The notes beneath the pieces are model-generated. The model was not told where the DNA came from, made no database searches, and worked only from the letters and a program-made list of their open reading frames with translations. Shown piece by piece: positions 17,889 through 26,513 of a DNA stretch of 64,000 nucleotides (positions within the stretch are counted from its first letter, which is position 1; every line of letters begins with the position of its first letter). Origin of the DNA: Streptomyces sp. NBC_00448 (lineage in GTDB: Bacteria; Actinomycetota; Actinomycetes; Streptomycetales; Streptomycetaceae). Position numbers and translations under genes: made by a program. The stretch spans positions 2,731,001-2,795,000 of the forward strand of contig NZ_CP107913.1 in NCBI RefSeq assembly GCF_036014115.1, in the 5' to 3' direction.

Positions 17889-18617
17889 TCACACGTCGGT
17901 GACGCGCAACCCGGCGTGGGCCTTGTAACGGCGGTTCACGGAGATCAGGTTGGCCACCAGGGACTCGACCTGGTGGGCGTTGCGCAGCCGCCCGGCGAAC
18001 ACGCCGCGCATACCGGGGATACGGCCGGCCAGCGCCTGCACGAGGTCGGTGTCGGCGCGGGACTCGCCGAGCACCATGACGTCGGTGTCGATCGACTCGA
18101 CCGCGGGGTCCTGGAGGAGCACCGCCGACAGGTGGTGGAAGGCGGCGGTGACCCGGGAGTCCGGGAGGAGCGCGGCGGCCTGCTGGGCGGCGCTGCCCTC
18201 CTCGGGGGTGAGCGCGTAGGCGCCCTGCTTGTCGAAGCCGAGCGGGTTGACGCAGTCGATCACGAGCTTGCCGGCGAGGGGTTCGCGCAGCGCTTCGAGG
18301 GTCTTCGCGTGGCCCTCCCACGGGACCGCCACGATCACGATGTCGCTGCGGCGGGCGCACTCCGCGTTCTCGGCGCCCTGGACTCCCGCGGCGCCCTTCT
18401 CGCCCGCGGCCAGCTCGGCCGCGGCGGCCTCCGCGCGGGCCGCGTCCCGCGAGCCGATCACCACGGACTGGCCGGCCCGCGCCAGGCGGTAGGCCAGGCC
18501 CCGGCCCTGGTCGCCGGTTCCGCCCAGCACTCCCACCGTCAGCGCCGACACGTCCGGGAGGGCCCAGGGGTCCTTGGCGGCGGGCTTCTTCACATCGTCA
18601 GCGGTCATGCGGCCCAT
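17889..18617 (-). CDS. npdG: NADPH-dependent F420 reductase
   Basis: NpdG (Fno) passes hydride between NADPH and the deazaflavin cofactor F420, linking F420-dependent enzymes to the NADP pool. The 242-residue protein has the N-terminal dinucleotide-binding motif VGVLGGTGDQGRGLAYRLA, the NADPH-phosphate loop VIGSRD, SDIVIVAVPW, LVIDCVNPLGFDK and a C-terminal helical part with NLISVNRRYKAHAGLRVTDV. The start may be ATG 18617 or the internal ATG 18608 (MTADDV). Length and motifs match the family. The presence of F420 metabolism supports an actinomycete host. Confidence 0.95.
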   Translation of the reverse strand: MGRMTADDVKKPAAKDPWALPDVSALTVGVLGGTGDQGRGLAYRLARAGQSVVIGSRDAARAEAAAAELAAGEKGAAGVQGAENAECARRSDIVIVAVPWEGHAKTLEALREPLAGKLVIDCVNPLGFDKQGAYALTPEEGSAAQQAAALLPDSRVTAAFHHLSAVLLQDPAVESIDTDVMVLGESRADTDLVQALAGRIPGMRGVFAGRLRNAHQVESLVANLISVNRRYKAHAGLRVTDV

Positions 18618-18732
18618 CTTCGCACCGCCCCGCCCCCGCAGGTGCCTGCGCCTCCCGGACAGTAACGGACGGCACAGCGGCGGACGGCGGGCGGACCGCG
18701 GCGGTCATGCCGCGGGCGGCGGCGCCCGGCGG

Positions 18733-20007
18733 CTACCCCGAAAGGACGGGGCGGTCGGCGGGGCCGGCGGCGTCGACCGGGGCCGCGTCCCGCGAGTCGT
18801 AGGACATCAGCGCGGGCAGCGCCAGCGCCAGCAGGCCCACCGAGGCGACACAGGCCAGCCCGCCGGACCAGACCGAGGTCCGCGCGGAGCTGACCGCGGC
18901 GACACCGCCGGAGCGGACCTGGCCCAGTTGCGGCCCGGTGGAGTACGACAGCAGCTCGATCCCGGCCAGCCGGCCGCGCAGGCCGTCCGGGATGGTCGCG
19001 TTCCACATGGTGGAGCGGCCGATACCGCTGACCATGTCACAGGCGCCGGCCGCGGCGAGGAACACCAGCACCAGCCAGATCCGGCCCGACCAGCCCGCGC
19101 AGACCATCGCCAGCCCCCAGCCCGCCGCCGCGGCCACCACCATCCGCCCGTGCCTGCGCACCCGCGAGGCCCACCCGCTGGTGAGGCTGACCAGCAGCGA
19201 CCCCACCGATCCGGCCGCGTACATCAGGCCGAGCGACCAGCGCGCGTGCAGGTCGTCCGCGAGGAAGGGGAAGATCGCCGCCGGGTAGGCGAAGAACATC
19301 GCGACCATGTCGATCAGGTACGTGCCCAGCAACTCCTTGCGGCTCCAGGCGTACCGCGCCCCCTCGGCGATCCCCCGCAGCGACGGCGGGCGGGCGTCGT
19401 GCGCGGCGGGCGAGCGGCGCAGCCCCAGGGCGAGGAGGACCGAGACGGCGAAGGTCACCGCGTCGATGCCGTAGGACCAGCCGAGGCCCGCGTACGCGAT
19501 CACCAGGCCCGCGACGGAGGGGCCCGCGATGGCCCCGATCTGCCAGCGCAGGGCGTTCAGCGACGCGGCCGCCGCGAGCTGGTCGCGGGGCACGATGCGC
19601 GGCACGATCGCGTCGAGCGCGGGCCGCTGGAGCCCGGCCAGCGCGCTGGACAGCGCCGCGCCCGCGTACAGCGGCCACACCGCGGGATGCGGGGCCGATG
19701 TGTTGAGCAGCAGGCCCACCACCAGCAGGCCCTGCGCCGCCTCCGCCCCGACGATCAGCGTCTTACGGTCCACCGCGTCGGCGAGCGCGCCCCCGTAGAG
19801 GCCGAACACGATCAGCGGCACCAACTCCACCGCGCCCACCGCACCCACCGCGACCGCGGAACCCGTCAGCTCCTTGATCTGCACCGGCAGCGCGACCATC
19901 GTCAGAAAACTGCCGAAGTTCGTCACCACCCCCGCCGACCACATCAGCCGGAAGTCCCGCGAGGTGCGCCAAGGCGCGAGATCGGGCAGAAGCCCCTTCA
20001 CTTTCAC
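18733..20007 (-). CDS. MFS exporter of the EntS-like (MFS_3) type
   Basis: The 424-residue transporter has about 12 helices, with LMWSAGVVTNFGSFLTMVALPVQI as TM1 and GGALADAVDRKTLIVGAEAAQG covering motif A. It matches the MFS_3 group that exports siderophores and other secondary metabolites. Two in-frame GTG codons are possible, 20007 (VKVKGLLPD) and 20001 (VKGLLPD); both have weak ribosome sites. Upstream in-frame sequence is repeat-derived and rejected. The C-terminus ends in VDAAGPADRPVLSG. No iron box is seen upstream, so siderophore export is not supported here. Confidence 0.88.
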   Translation of the reverse strand: MKVKGLLPDLAPWRTSRDFRLMWSAGVVTNFGSFLTMVALPVQIKELTGSAVAVGAVGAVELVPLIVFGLYGGALADAVDRKTLIVGAEAAQGLLVVGLLLNTSAPHPAVWPLYAGAALSSALAGLQRPALDAIVPRIVPRDQLAAAASLNALRWQIGAIAGPSVAGLVIAYAGLGWSYGIDAVTFAVSVLLALGLRRSPAAHDARPPSLRGIAEGARYAWSRKELLGTYLIDMVAMFFAYPAAIFPFLADDLHARWSLGLMYAAGSVGSLLVSLTSGWASRVRRHGRMVVAAAAGWGLAMVCAGWSGRIWLVLVFLAAAGACDMVSGIGRSTMWNATIPDGLRGRLAGIELLSYSTGPQLGQVRSGGVAAVSSARTSVWSGGLACVASVGLLALALPALMSYDSRDAAPVDAAGPADRPVLSG

Positions 20008-20090
20008 CCGCGCGAATCTGCCCGCCCCACCACTCCCCCGGCAACGCATTTTCCGGTAACGGCGCGACAAACACCCACCGATGTGACGCG

Positions 20091-20173
20091 GCGAGGCACG
20101 GAAGAGCCGCACACACCCAGGGGCGCGGGGAACTGCGCGACAAGCCACCCACCGGACTGCGGCCGAGCGAGGA
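20091..20173. repeat. Dispersed palindromic repeat, half copy
   Basis: This reads GCGAGGCACGGAAGAGCCGC, then ACACACCCAGGGGCGCGG and GGAACTGCGCGACAAGCCACC. It is one arm of the long palindrome seen whole at 28831 and 32062, without the nested module. Confidence 0.7.
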
Positions 20174-20199
20174 CCCCAACTAGAACGGCGAGCAGCCGA

Positions 20200-20339
20200 G
20201 CGAGGCACGGAGATGCCGCACACACCCAGGGGCGCGTGGGGGCACCTCCCAGGCGAAGCTCTGGGGGAGAACGCCGCGACAAGCCACCCACCCACCGCAA
20301 GGTCCCGCAACTACGAGAACACCCCACCCGGGCGGGTCA
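20200..20339. repeat. Dispersed palindromic repeat, half copy with nested module
   Basis: The opening GCGAGGCACGG...CCGCACACACCCAGGGGCGCG repeats the copy at 20091. Between GGGGCGCG and CCGCGACAAGCC a 30-odd-base module (GTGGGGGCACCTCCCAGGCG then AAGCTCTGGGGGAG) is inserted. It ends in CCCGGGCGGGTCA, the standard outer end, 7 nt from the stop of the small gene at 20347. Confidence 0.72.
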
Positions 20340-20346
20340 CCGCCAC

Positions 20347-20541
20347 CTACTCCCGGGAGTCCCACTCGTCGTTGCGCTCAGCCACCCGCTCCATCGCGTG
20401 CTCGGCCTCCCCCTTGGTCGCGTAAGGGCCGAACCGGTCCTTGGAGGGGCAGTCCGGCCCCTCCTCGACCCGCTTGTGCTTGAGGCAGTAGAACCACTCC
20501 CCCGGCTTCCCCGCGGGCTTGTTCGCCTTGTGAAAGGCCAT
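20347..20541 (-). CDS. Small conserved protein with Cys/His cluster (unknown)
   Basis: This 64-residue protein ([20 protein letters not shown]...) starts at ATG 20541 behind a clear AAGGAGA site. It is basic at the N-terminus and acidic at the C-terminus and has Cys19, His22 and Cys30 in a YCLKHKR...DC arrangement, too few to claim a zinc finger. [18 protein letters not shown] resembles a small SPOR-like or AP2-like strand-helix unit. The function is unknown. It is divergent from map. Confidence 0.75.
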   Translation of the reverse strand: MAFHKANKPAGKPGEWFYCLKHKRVEEGPDCPSKDRFGPYATKGEAEHAMERVAERNDEWDSRE

Positions 20542-20659
20542 CGCGCTCTCCTTCTCGCTCACCGGCGGGTGCGGGCCGCCCGGCCCGGCCGAGCCCCTCC
20601 CGTTGCCGGGCGCAGCCCCTTCCCATCGTGCCCGATCTCCCGTGGATACACTCGTCGGC

Positions 20660-21517
20660 ATGTCTGGTCAGTCGCTGGTCGTACCCGGCACCCTCTCCCC
20701 CGCCCGCCAGGTGCCCGGGGCGATCCCGCGCCCCGAGTACGTGGGCAAGCCGGGGCCGACCCCGTACACGGGTCCCGAGGTGCAGGACGAGGAGACCGTC
20801 GAACGGATGCGGATCGCCTCGCGGATCGCCGCGCAGGCGATGGAGGCGGCGGCGAAGGCCGTGGCGCCCGGGGTGACCACGGACGAGCTGGACCGGATCG
20901 CCCACGAGTACATGGTCGACCACAAGGCGTACCCGTCGGACCTGGGCTACCGCGGCTTCCCGAAGTCGCTGTGCACCTCGGTCAACGAGGTGATCTGCCA
21001 CGGCATCCCGGACTCGTCGGTGCTGCGGGACGGCGACATCGTCAACCTGGACGTGACCGCGTACATCAACGGCGTGCACGGCGACTGCAACGCGACGTAC
21101 TTCGTCGGGGACGTGGACGAGGAGTCGCGGCTGCTGGTGGAGCGCACCCGGGAGGCGCTGGACCGCGCGATCAAGGCGGTGCGGCCGGGCCGCCGGATCA
21201 ACGTGATCGGGCGGGTGATCGAGTCGTACGCGAAGCGCTTCGGGTACGGCGTGGTGCGCGACTTCACCGGGCACGGCATCCACACCGCCTTCCACTCGGG
21301 CCTGGTGATCCCGCACTACGACGACCCGCGGGCGACCACGGTGATGCAGCCGGGGATGACCTTCACCATCGAGCCGATGCTGACGCTGGGCACGTACGAG
21401 TACGACCTGTGGGAGGACGGCTGGACGGTCGTCACCAAGGACCGCAAGCGGACTGCCCAGTTCGAGCACACGCTGGTCGTGACGGCCGAAGGAGCCGAGG
21501 TACTCACGCTCCCTTGA
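20660..21517 (+). CDS. map: Type I methionine aminopeptidase
   Basis: MetAP removes the initiator Met from nascent proteins. The 285-residue protein has the pita-bread fold signatures: the substrate His in HEYM, the metal ligands Asp in [16 protein letters not shown], His in GHGIHTAFH and the Glu residues in [10 protein letters not shown] and [10 protein letters not shown]. The long N-terminal arm ([26 protein letters not shown]) is typical of the actinobacterial type with a polyproline-like linker. ATG 20660 gives the usual length; a GTG at 20642 is possible but unneeded. Confidence 0.96.
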   Translation: MSGQSLVVPGTLSPARQVPGAIPRPEYVGKPGPTPYTGPEVQDEETVERMRIASRIAAQAMEAAAKAVAPGVTTDELDRIAHEYMVDHKAYPSDLGYRGFPKSLCTSVNEVICHGIPDSSVLRDGDIVNLDVTAYINGVHGDCNATYFVGDVDEESRLLVERTREALDRAIKAVRPGRRINVIGRVIESYAKRFGYGVVRDFTGHGIHTAFHSGLVIPHYDDPRATTVMQPGMTFTIEPMLTLGTYEYDLWEDGWTVVTKDRKRTAQFEHTLVVTAEGAEVLTLP

Positions 21518-21578
21518 CGGGCGGCGCCCGGTAGGGTTTGCGGCGATCCCACCGGGTACGAAGGAGAGCCGACGCGCC

Positions 21579-22571
21579 ATGATCCGCCGCAGGTTGTGCC
21601 TCGGGGCCGCCGCCATCGCGCTGACCGTGCCGCTGGCCGGTTGCGTGACGGTGCACGGCGAGCGCGCACTCATCCCGTCGATACGGCCCGCCGAGGCGGC
21701 CAAGGTGCTGGCGAACTTCGCCACGCAGAACAACAAGGCGACCAAGTCGTACGACGAGCAGGCGATCGCGGCCATCGAGGCCGGGCCGCTGGGCACGATC
21801 GACCAGGCCGGGGTGCGGGCCAAGCACGCCAACAACCCCCAGGGGAACGAGGATTACTCGGCGCTGAAGTTCTCCCACGCGAAGTTCCTCATCCCCGAGC
21901 AGCGCGGCTGGCCGAAGTTCTTCGTGGCGGAGGCGCAGACCGACCGCAACGGCGACTCGCGCTGGCTGCTGGCGTTCCGCCGCGGCGGCCCCGACGAGCC
22001 GTGGATGGCGGACTTCCTGGGGGTGGCCACGCCCGACGCGCTGCCGCACTTCGCGGTCGACAAGCACGGCCACGCCGAGGCGTTGCCGCTGGCGGGCACC
22101 GATCTGCAGGTCCAGCCGGGGCAGTTGAGCGCGCAGTACACCGACTACCTGGACAGCGGGAAGGACGACGGGAAGAACGGGGCCGGCACGGCACGGCTGT
22201 TCACGGACGGGCCGGCCACCTCCGGCCTCAAGACGAGCCACGAGAAGTCCGCGCGGACCGCCAACACCGTGACCCAGTACGCCGATCAGCCCGACATCTC
22301 CGGCGACTTCGCGCCCGTCGCGCTGCGCACCACCGACGGCGGCGCGATCGTCTTCTTCGGCTCGCGCCACCAGTCCCGGGCGACCTTCCGTGCGGGGTAC
22401 CAGCTCACGCTCGACAAGGACACGAAGGCGCTCACCTCGGGCACTCCCACGACGTCGATCACCCTCACCCGCGTCGCCCAGAACATGGTGGCCGTGCCGC
22501 CGAAGAAGGCCGGCGCGAAGGTGACGTTCCTCAGCAGCCTGACGGGACTGGTCTCCGCGAAGGGAGAGTAG
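21579..22571 (+). CDS. Secreted lipoprotein (unknown)
   Basis: This 330-residue protein begins MIRRRLCLGAAAIALTVPLAGC, a lipoprotein signal peptide with lipobox LAGC (modified Cys22), so it should be anchored on the outer face of the membrane. The mature part has alternating hydrophobic and polar stretches with VTVHGERALIPSI and a C-terminal VKVTFLSSLTGLVSA-like strand pattern. I do not recognise a functional domain. AAGGAGAG sits upstream of ATG 21579. The gene starts 61 nt after map and may be co-transcribed with it. Confidence 0.85.
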   Translation: MIRRRLCLGAAAIALTVPLAGCVTVHGERALIPSIRPAEAAKVLANFATQNNKATKSYDEQAIAAIEAGPLGTIDQAGVRAKHANNPQGNEDYSALKFSHAKFLIPEQRGWPKFFVAEAQTDRNGDSRWLLAFRRGGPDEPWMADFLGVATPDALPHFAVDKHGHAEALPLAGTDLQVQPGQLSAQYTDYLDSGKDDGKNGAGTARLFTDGPATSGLKTSHEKSARTANTVTQYADQPDISGDFAPVALRTTDGGAIVFFGSRHQSRATFRAGYQLTLDKDTKALTSGTPTTSITLTRVAQNMVAVPPKKAGAKVTFLSSLTGLVSAKGE

Positions 22572-22622
22572 GTGGGTGCCCCTGGGTGAGTGCGGCTCGC
22601 CGCGGGCTTGCCCGGGGTTCGC

Positions 22623-23393
22623 TCAGCGGCCCCACGCGACGGACTCGGGCTCGAACTCGTAGCCGAACTGGGCGCAGGCGTCGGTGAGGACGGCGAGTAC
22701 GGGCAGCGGGTCGGGCAGCGGCAGGTCGGGGCCGTGGCCGTCGAGCCACTGGACGGAGTTCCCGGAGGGCAGCCGCGCGGGCGGCAGCAGGACGTAGCTG
22801 CCGCGGCAGTGCCAGCGGATGCCGGGGTGCTCGTCGGCGGTCTCGGGGTGGCTGTCCAGCTCGCAGGGCCACCACTCGTCCTCGTCGGCGGGGGTGCCGC
22901 GGGTCGCGGTGAAGAACATCAGCCGGTCCTCGCCGTAGGCGGCGACCGGCCCGATCGTGGCGGCGTCGACGGTCAGCCGCTCCAGGGCGAGCCGGCCCGC
23001 GTCCGCGGGGACGTCGAGCACGTCGTGGCCGATGCCGGTCGCGGTGACGAAGTTCGCCAGCGGGTTGGTGCGCAGCCAGTCCTCGACGCGCTGCGGCTCG
23101 GTGGACGCCTGGGTCTGCCAGGCCAGCGAGATCGGGTGCAGGCCCGGGATGGGGCAGCCGATCCGCTCGCAGGAACAGCCGAAGCCCTCGGGGTGGGCGG
23201 CGGGCACCAGCCGGAAGCCGGCCTGGGCGGCGGCCCGGGTCAGTTCGTCGCGCCGCGGGTCGGGCACGGAGGGGCGGGAGCGGGAGCCGCGGGCGGAGCG
23301 CGGCGCCCGGGCGGGGCGGGCGGCGGTCGAGGAGGACGACCCACTGTCCGCGCCTCGGCGCAACCAGCCGGACAACCTGTTCCTGCCTGCCAT
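22623..23393 (-). CDS. Bifunctional primase/polymerase N-terminal-like protein
   Basis: The 256-residue protein has a basic Ser/Arg/Ala-rich head, then a region that resembles the prim-pol domain of actinobacterial primase-like proteins: CERIGCPIPGLHPISLAW, TNPLANFVTATGIGHDVLDVPADAG, then a late GIRWHCRGSYVLLPPARLPSG. In this group the DVPADAG segment takes the place of a metal-binding strand. No helicase domain follows, so it is a stand-alone short form. GGAAGGAG precedes ATG 23393. It is convergent with the lipoprotein gene and divergent from heme oxygenase. Catalytic activity is not assured. Confidence 0.78.
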   Translation of the reverse strand: MAGRNRLSGWLRRGADSGSSSSTAARPARAPRSARGSRSRPSVPDPRRDELTRAAAQAGFRLVPAAHPEGFGCSCERIGCPIPGLHPISLAWQTQASTEPQRVEDWLRTNPLANFVTATGIGHDVLDVPADAGRLALERLTVDAATIGPVAAYGEDRLMFFTATRGTPADEDEWWPCELDSHPETADEHPGIRWHCRGSYVLLPPARLPSGNSVQWLDGHGPDLPLPDPLPVLAVLTDACAQFGYEFEPESVAWGR

Positions 23394-23543
23394 CGAGCTC
23401 CTTCCCTCGCCCCCGGGGCCACCGGCGGTACTCGACACGGTACGCCCACGGTGGAGGCCATCCTGCCTCCTGGCTGGATTGAACAGCCACTCGGGGTGGA
23501 AGTGTTCCCGTGCAACCTTTACCGACGGGGTGTCGGCAAGGTC

Positions 23544-23575
23544 TTGACGAAAGAAGTTAGGCAAGCCTTACTTAG
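23544..23575 (+). promoter_or_regulatory. Promoter with DmdR/IdeR-type iron box upstream of heme oxygenase
   Basis: TTGACG at 23544-23549 looks like a -35. TTAGGCAAGCCTTACTTAG at 23557-23575 matches the actinobacterial iron-box consensus at 13 of 19 positions and covers the expected -10. Iron-loaded DmdR/IdeR would thus repress the gene, which is expected for heme-iron release. Confidence 0.65.
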
Positions 23576-23617
23576 GTGGACCTGAGTCCCCGCCCGACCG
23601 ATGTTCAGGAGTTCACC

Positions 23618-24268
23618 TTGTCGCCGCTGCCCGTCGCCGCCCCCTTCTCCACCGTCATCCGCACCGCGAGCCAGGACCTGCACACCCAGGTGAACAACAC
23701 GGAGTTCATGAGCGACATGCTCGGGGGCCGCCTCGGCGTCGAGGCGTACGCCCGCTACACCGAGCAACTGTGGTTCGTGTACCGCGCGCTGGAGGACGGC
23801 TCCGCCGCGCTCGCCGACGATCCGGTGGCCGGGCCGTTCCTGTACCCCGAACTCCTGCGGGTGCCCTCGCTGGAGCGTGACCTGGACCACCTGCGCGGTC
23901 CCGGGTGGCGGCAGAAGGCGGTCCCGGTGCCGGCCACCGCCGCGTACACCGCGCGGATCGCCGAGGTCGCCGCCAGCTGGCCGGCCGGTTACGTCGCGCA
24001 CCACTACACCCGCTACCTCGGCGACCTCTCCGGCGGGCAGGTGGTGCGCGACACCGCGCAGAAGACGTGGGGCTTCGACCACAAGGGGGACGGCGTGCGG
24101 TTCTACGTCTTCGACGCGATCCCCAACCCGGCCGCCTTCAAGCGGGAGTACCGCACCCTGCTGGACGCGATGCCGCTCGACGCCGCCGACCAGGACCGCG
24201 TCATCGCCGAGTCCCGCCTCGCCTTCACCTTCAACGGCTCCCTGCTGGCGGAGCTCGCGGGCGCCTGA
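23618..24268 (+). CDS. hmuO: Biliverdin-producing heme oxygenase
   Basis: Heme oxygenase opens heme to biliverdin, CO and Fe2+, giving iron from acquired heme. The 216-residue product has the proximal heme ligand His22 (ASQDLHTQVNN) and the distal-helix signature YLGDLSGGQ (GDLSGGQ at 135-141). TTG 23618 is chosen because CAGGAG lies six bases before it and gives the family's usual length; the GTG at 23576 overlaps the iron box and is unlikely. Remnants of a heme ABC transporter follow, showing this was part of a heme-uptake operon. Its TGA is the first triplet of a dispersed repeat. Confidence 0.94.
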   Translation: MSPLPVAAPFSTVIRTASQDLHTQVNNTEFMSDMLGGRLGVEAYARYTEQLWFVYRALEDGSAALADDPVAGPFLYPELLRVPSLERDLDHLRGPGWRQKAVPVPATAAYTARIAEVAASWPAGYVAHHYTRYLGDLSGGQVVRDTAQKTWGFDHKGDGVRFYVFDAIPNPAAFKREYRTLLDAMPLDAADQDRVIAESRLAFTFNGSLLAELAGA

Positions 24269-24376
24269 CCCCCCGGGGTGCCCCGTCCTGTCGGCTGAGG
24301 GACCACCTGCCGGTGGGGGCTTGTCGCGCAGTTCTCCCTTAGAGCTTCGCCTGGGAGGTGCCCCCACGCCCGCGCA
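24266..24376. repeat. Dispersed palindromic repeat, half copy with nested module
   Basis: The repeat opens with the heme oxygenase TGA (24266-24268), continues GGGTGCCCCGTCCTGTCGGC, GAGGGACCACCTGCCGGTGG and CTTGTCGCGCAGTTCTC, then the module AGAGCTTCGCCTGGGAGGTG with CCCCCACGC. The matching right arm is missing, perhaps lost with the hmuT gene expected here. Confidence 0.72.
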
Positions 24377-24425
24377 CGGATGTGGTGCTGCGCGAACTGG
24401 CCGACGGAATACGGAAGTCGGCGAC

Positions 24426-24960
24426 GTGACGGCCCGGCAGGACGAGGCGCCGGCGGTCGCGGTGGCCACCGTCCGCCCGGCCGCCCGCCGGCACCCCCGG
24501 CCCACGTCACCCGGAGCGGCGGGTCGTTCGGTGGGGGCACGTACGCGTACGGGTGCCGCCGGCGCATATGGCGGCAGGTCAGCGGTGGTCCCGTACAGCC
24601 CCCTTGTTGCAGAAGCGGATATGGCCGCGGATACGGCCGTCGGTCCACTCGCGTGCATCGCGGAACCCTCCGAACTGCCGTATCCCACACGCCGGTTGGC
24701 CGCTGTCCGGCCCGGCGTCGCGCGGCGCGAGGCCGTACTCGGCACGGCGCTGTCCGTCGGACTGGTGCTGCTCGCGCTGCTGTCGGTCGGCGTGGGGGCG
24801 TACCACATCGGTACCGGGGACGTCGTGGCGTCGGTGGCGCACCGGATCGGGCTCGGCGGCCACCGGCTGGACCGGGTCGGCGAGTCCGTGCTGTGGGACG
24901 TGCGGGTGCCACGGGTGGTGCTCGCGGTGCCGGTCGGGGCGTCGCTCGGCTGCGCGGCGG
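24426..24960 (+). pseudogene. hmuU: Truncated heme ABC permease (hmuU remnant)
   Basis: The frame encodes the first part of a FecCD-family heme/siderophore permease: AVLGTALSVGLVLLALLSVGVGAYHIGTGDVV is the TM1 region and the VLWDVRVPRVVLAVPVGASLGCA stretch is the TM2 region. After GASLGCA the homology stops, where GALMQG and seven or eight further helices should follow. Instead the sequence joins directly to the N-terminal region of the ATP-binding protein. About two thirds of the gene (roughly 600-700 bp) is deleted. Starts GTG 24426 or ATG 24621 are possible. It is non-functional as a permease. Confidence 0.8.
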
Positions 24961-25794
24961 ACCGGCCGGTACGGGGCTCTTCCCGCGCCGGCCCGCACCT
25001 CCGGACCCGGCCCGGCCCGGCGACGTGCTCGCCGGGGCCCGCGCGCTGCGGGTACGGCTCGGCGCGCGATCGGTGCTGAAGGACGTGTCGCTGGCCGTAC
25101 CCGCCGGGGAGGTGCTGGCCCTGGTCGGCCCGAACGGCGCGGGCAAGTCCACGCTGCTGGCCGCGCTCGCGGGCGACCTGCCGGCCGCGGCGAGGTGCTG
25201 GTCGGCGGCGCGCCCGTAGCGAGCTGGACGCCGGCGCAACTCGCGCTGCGCCGGGCGGTGTTGCCGCAGTCCGCGCCGCTCGCCTTCCCGTTCACGGTCG
25301 ACCGGGTGGTCCGGATGGGGCGGGCGCCCTGGGCCGGGCGCGGCGCCGGCGACGGCACCGGCGACGACGATGCCGCGGTCGCCGGCGCGATGGCGGCCAC
25401 CGGCGTCCACGCCCTGTCCGGGCGGCCGTATCCGGCGCTGTCCGGCGGCGAGCGCGCCCGCGTCGCCCTCGCGCGCGTCCTGGCCCAGCAGGCGCCGCTC
25501 CTCCTCCTGGACGAGCCGACCGCGGCGATGGATCTGCGCCACCAGGAACTCGTCCTGCGCGTCTGCCGCGATCAGGCCGCCGCCGGCCGCGCCGTCGTGG
25601 TCGTCCTGCACGACCTCGGGCTCGCCGCGGCGCACGCCGACCGCGTCGCCGTGCTGTCCGCCGGCCGCCTCACCGCCCACGGCTCCCCCGCCCGCGTCCT
25701 CACGGCCGCCCTGCTCACCCGGGTCTACCAGCACCCGGTGGAGGTCTTCCGCCACCCCCGCACCGGCCTGCCGGTGGTGCTGCCGCGCCGGTAG
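24961..25794 (+). pseudogene. hmuV: Frameshifted heme ABC ATP-binding protein (hmuV remnant)
   Basis: Two frames together encode a HmuV-like ATPase. The first has ARALRVRLGARSVLKDVSLAVPAGEVLALVGPNGAGKSTLLAALAGDLPAA (Walker A). The second resumes at GEVLVGGAPVASW and contains LSGGERARVALARVLAQ, LLLLDEPTAAMDLRHQ and VVVVLHDLGLAAAHADR. One base (a G) appears to be missing near 25189-25190. A sequencing error could explain the frameshift alone, but the adjacent hmuU deletion makes real decay likely. The C-terminal frame is otherwise intact. Confidence 0.8.
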
Positions 25795-25805
25795 CCCATG
25801 GTGGG

Positions 25806-25822
25806 GAGGCAGTGCCTGCCTC
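25806..25822. terminator. Short hairpin between convergent genes
   Basis: GAGGCAG and CTGCCTC form a perfect 7-bp stem around TGC, 12 nt after the hmuV-remnant stop and 15 nt beyond the stop of the next, convergent gene. Confidence 0.45.
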
Positions 25823-25836
25823 GGGCCCCGCGCTGG

Positions 25837-26286
25837 TCAGGCGCCCGCGCCCCGCTGGTCGTAGGCACTCGCGATCGCGTGGATCTCGCCGCGCGCCTGG
25901 AGGGTGATCTCGTTGCCGTCGTCGAGGATGATCCGCACGTCCTGCCAGGTGCGGCCGCCCTCCACCCGCAGCCCCGTGATGCGGGACAGCGGCACCGAAC
26001 CGAGGTGGTCGTGCACCTGGTTGAGCATCGGGTCCGCCTTCCACACGTGCAGGGCGTCCGCCGTGATCCCCAGCACCATGGCCGCGTCCATCGGCACGTC
26101 GGTGGCATCGGTGATCTTGCGGGCCGCCGATCGGGCCGCGGGCCTGGCGACCAGGTAGTTGCCGAGCGGCGTGAGCATGCGAGCGGGGCTGAGCGCGGTG
26201 TTCAGCCGCGCGTACGCCGCCGCTTCGAGCTTCTCTCCCAGTTGCGCCGACAACGTGGTGGTCAGCTCGCTGTCCTTGATGTGCAT
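25837..26286 (-). CDS. Hypothetical protein with PH-like fold character (unknown)
   Basis: The 149-residue protein starts at ATG 26286 behind GTAGGAGAAG. An N-terminal helix (LSAQLGEKLEAAAYARLNTAL) is followed by beta-rich sequence with DALHVWKADPML, VPLSRITGLRV, WQDVRIILDDGNEITLQ. The pattern of a turn-linked strand set with VPLSRITGL resembles bacterial PH-like domains, but this is a guess from the strand pattern. It has no signal peptide or membrane span. Nothing in the neighbours fixes a role. Confidence 0.7.
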   Translation of the reverse strand: MHIKDSELTTTLSAQLGEKLEAAAYARLNTALSPARMLTPLGNYLVARPAARSAARKITDATDVPMDAAMVLGITADALHVWKADPMLNQVHDHLGSVPLSRITGLRVEGGRTWQDVRIILDDGNEITLQARGEIHAIASAYDQRGAGA

Positions 26287-26513
26287 GAGTTGCTTCTCCT
26301 ACTCCCCGGTCCTGTGCACGCCCGACGGGCCGCAGGCGGGATCGCCAGCACCGGCGGAAGGGAGCATAGTCATGGTCATCACCCCTTGTGAAAAAAGGAG
26401 TTGGCCTGCCGTGTCGGCTCCTCGCGATCACCGAACCTGCTCCTCGGCAGATCCGTCGGGGGCGTGGCGAGACGTTTCGTGTCCACTCGGCCGGACAAGA
26501 CGGAGGCAAACAG

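Noticed and set aside
26380-26400. A/T-rich patch CCCCTTGTGAAAAAAGGAG as a terminator or promoter
   Set aside because: The CCTT/AAGG stem is only 4 bp and no -35/-10 pair is convincing.
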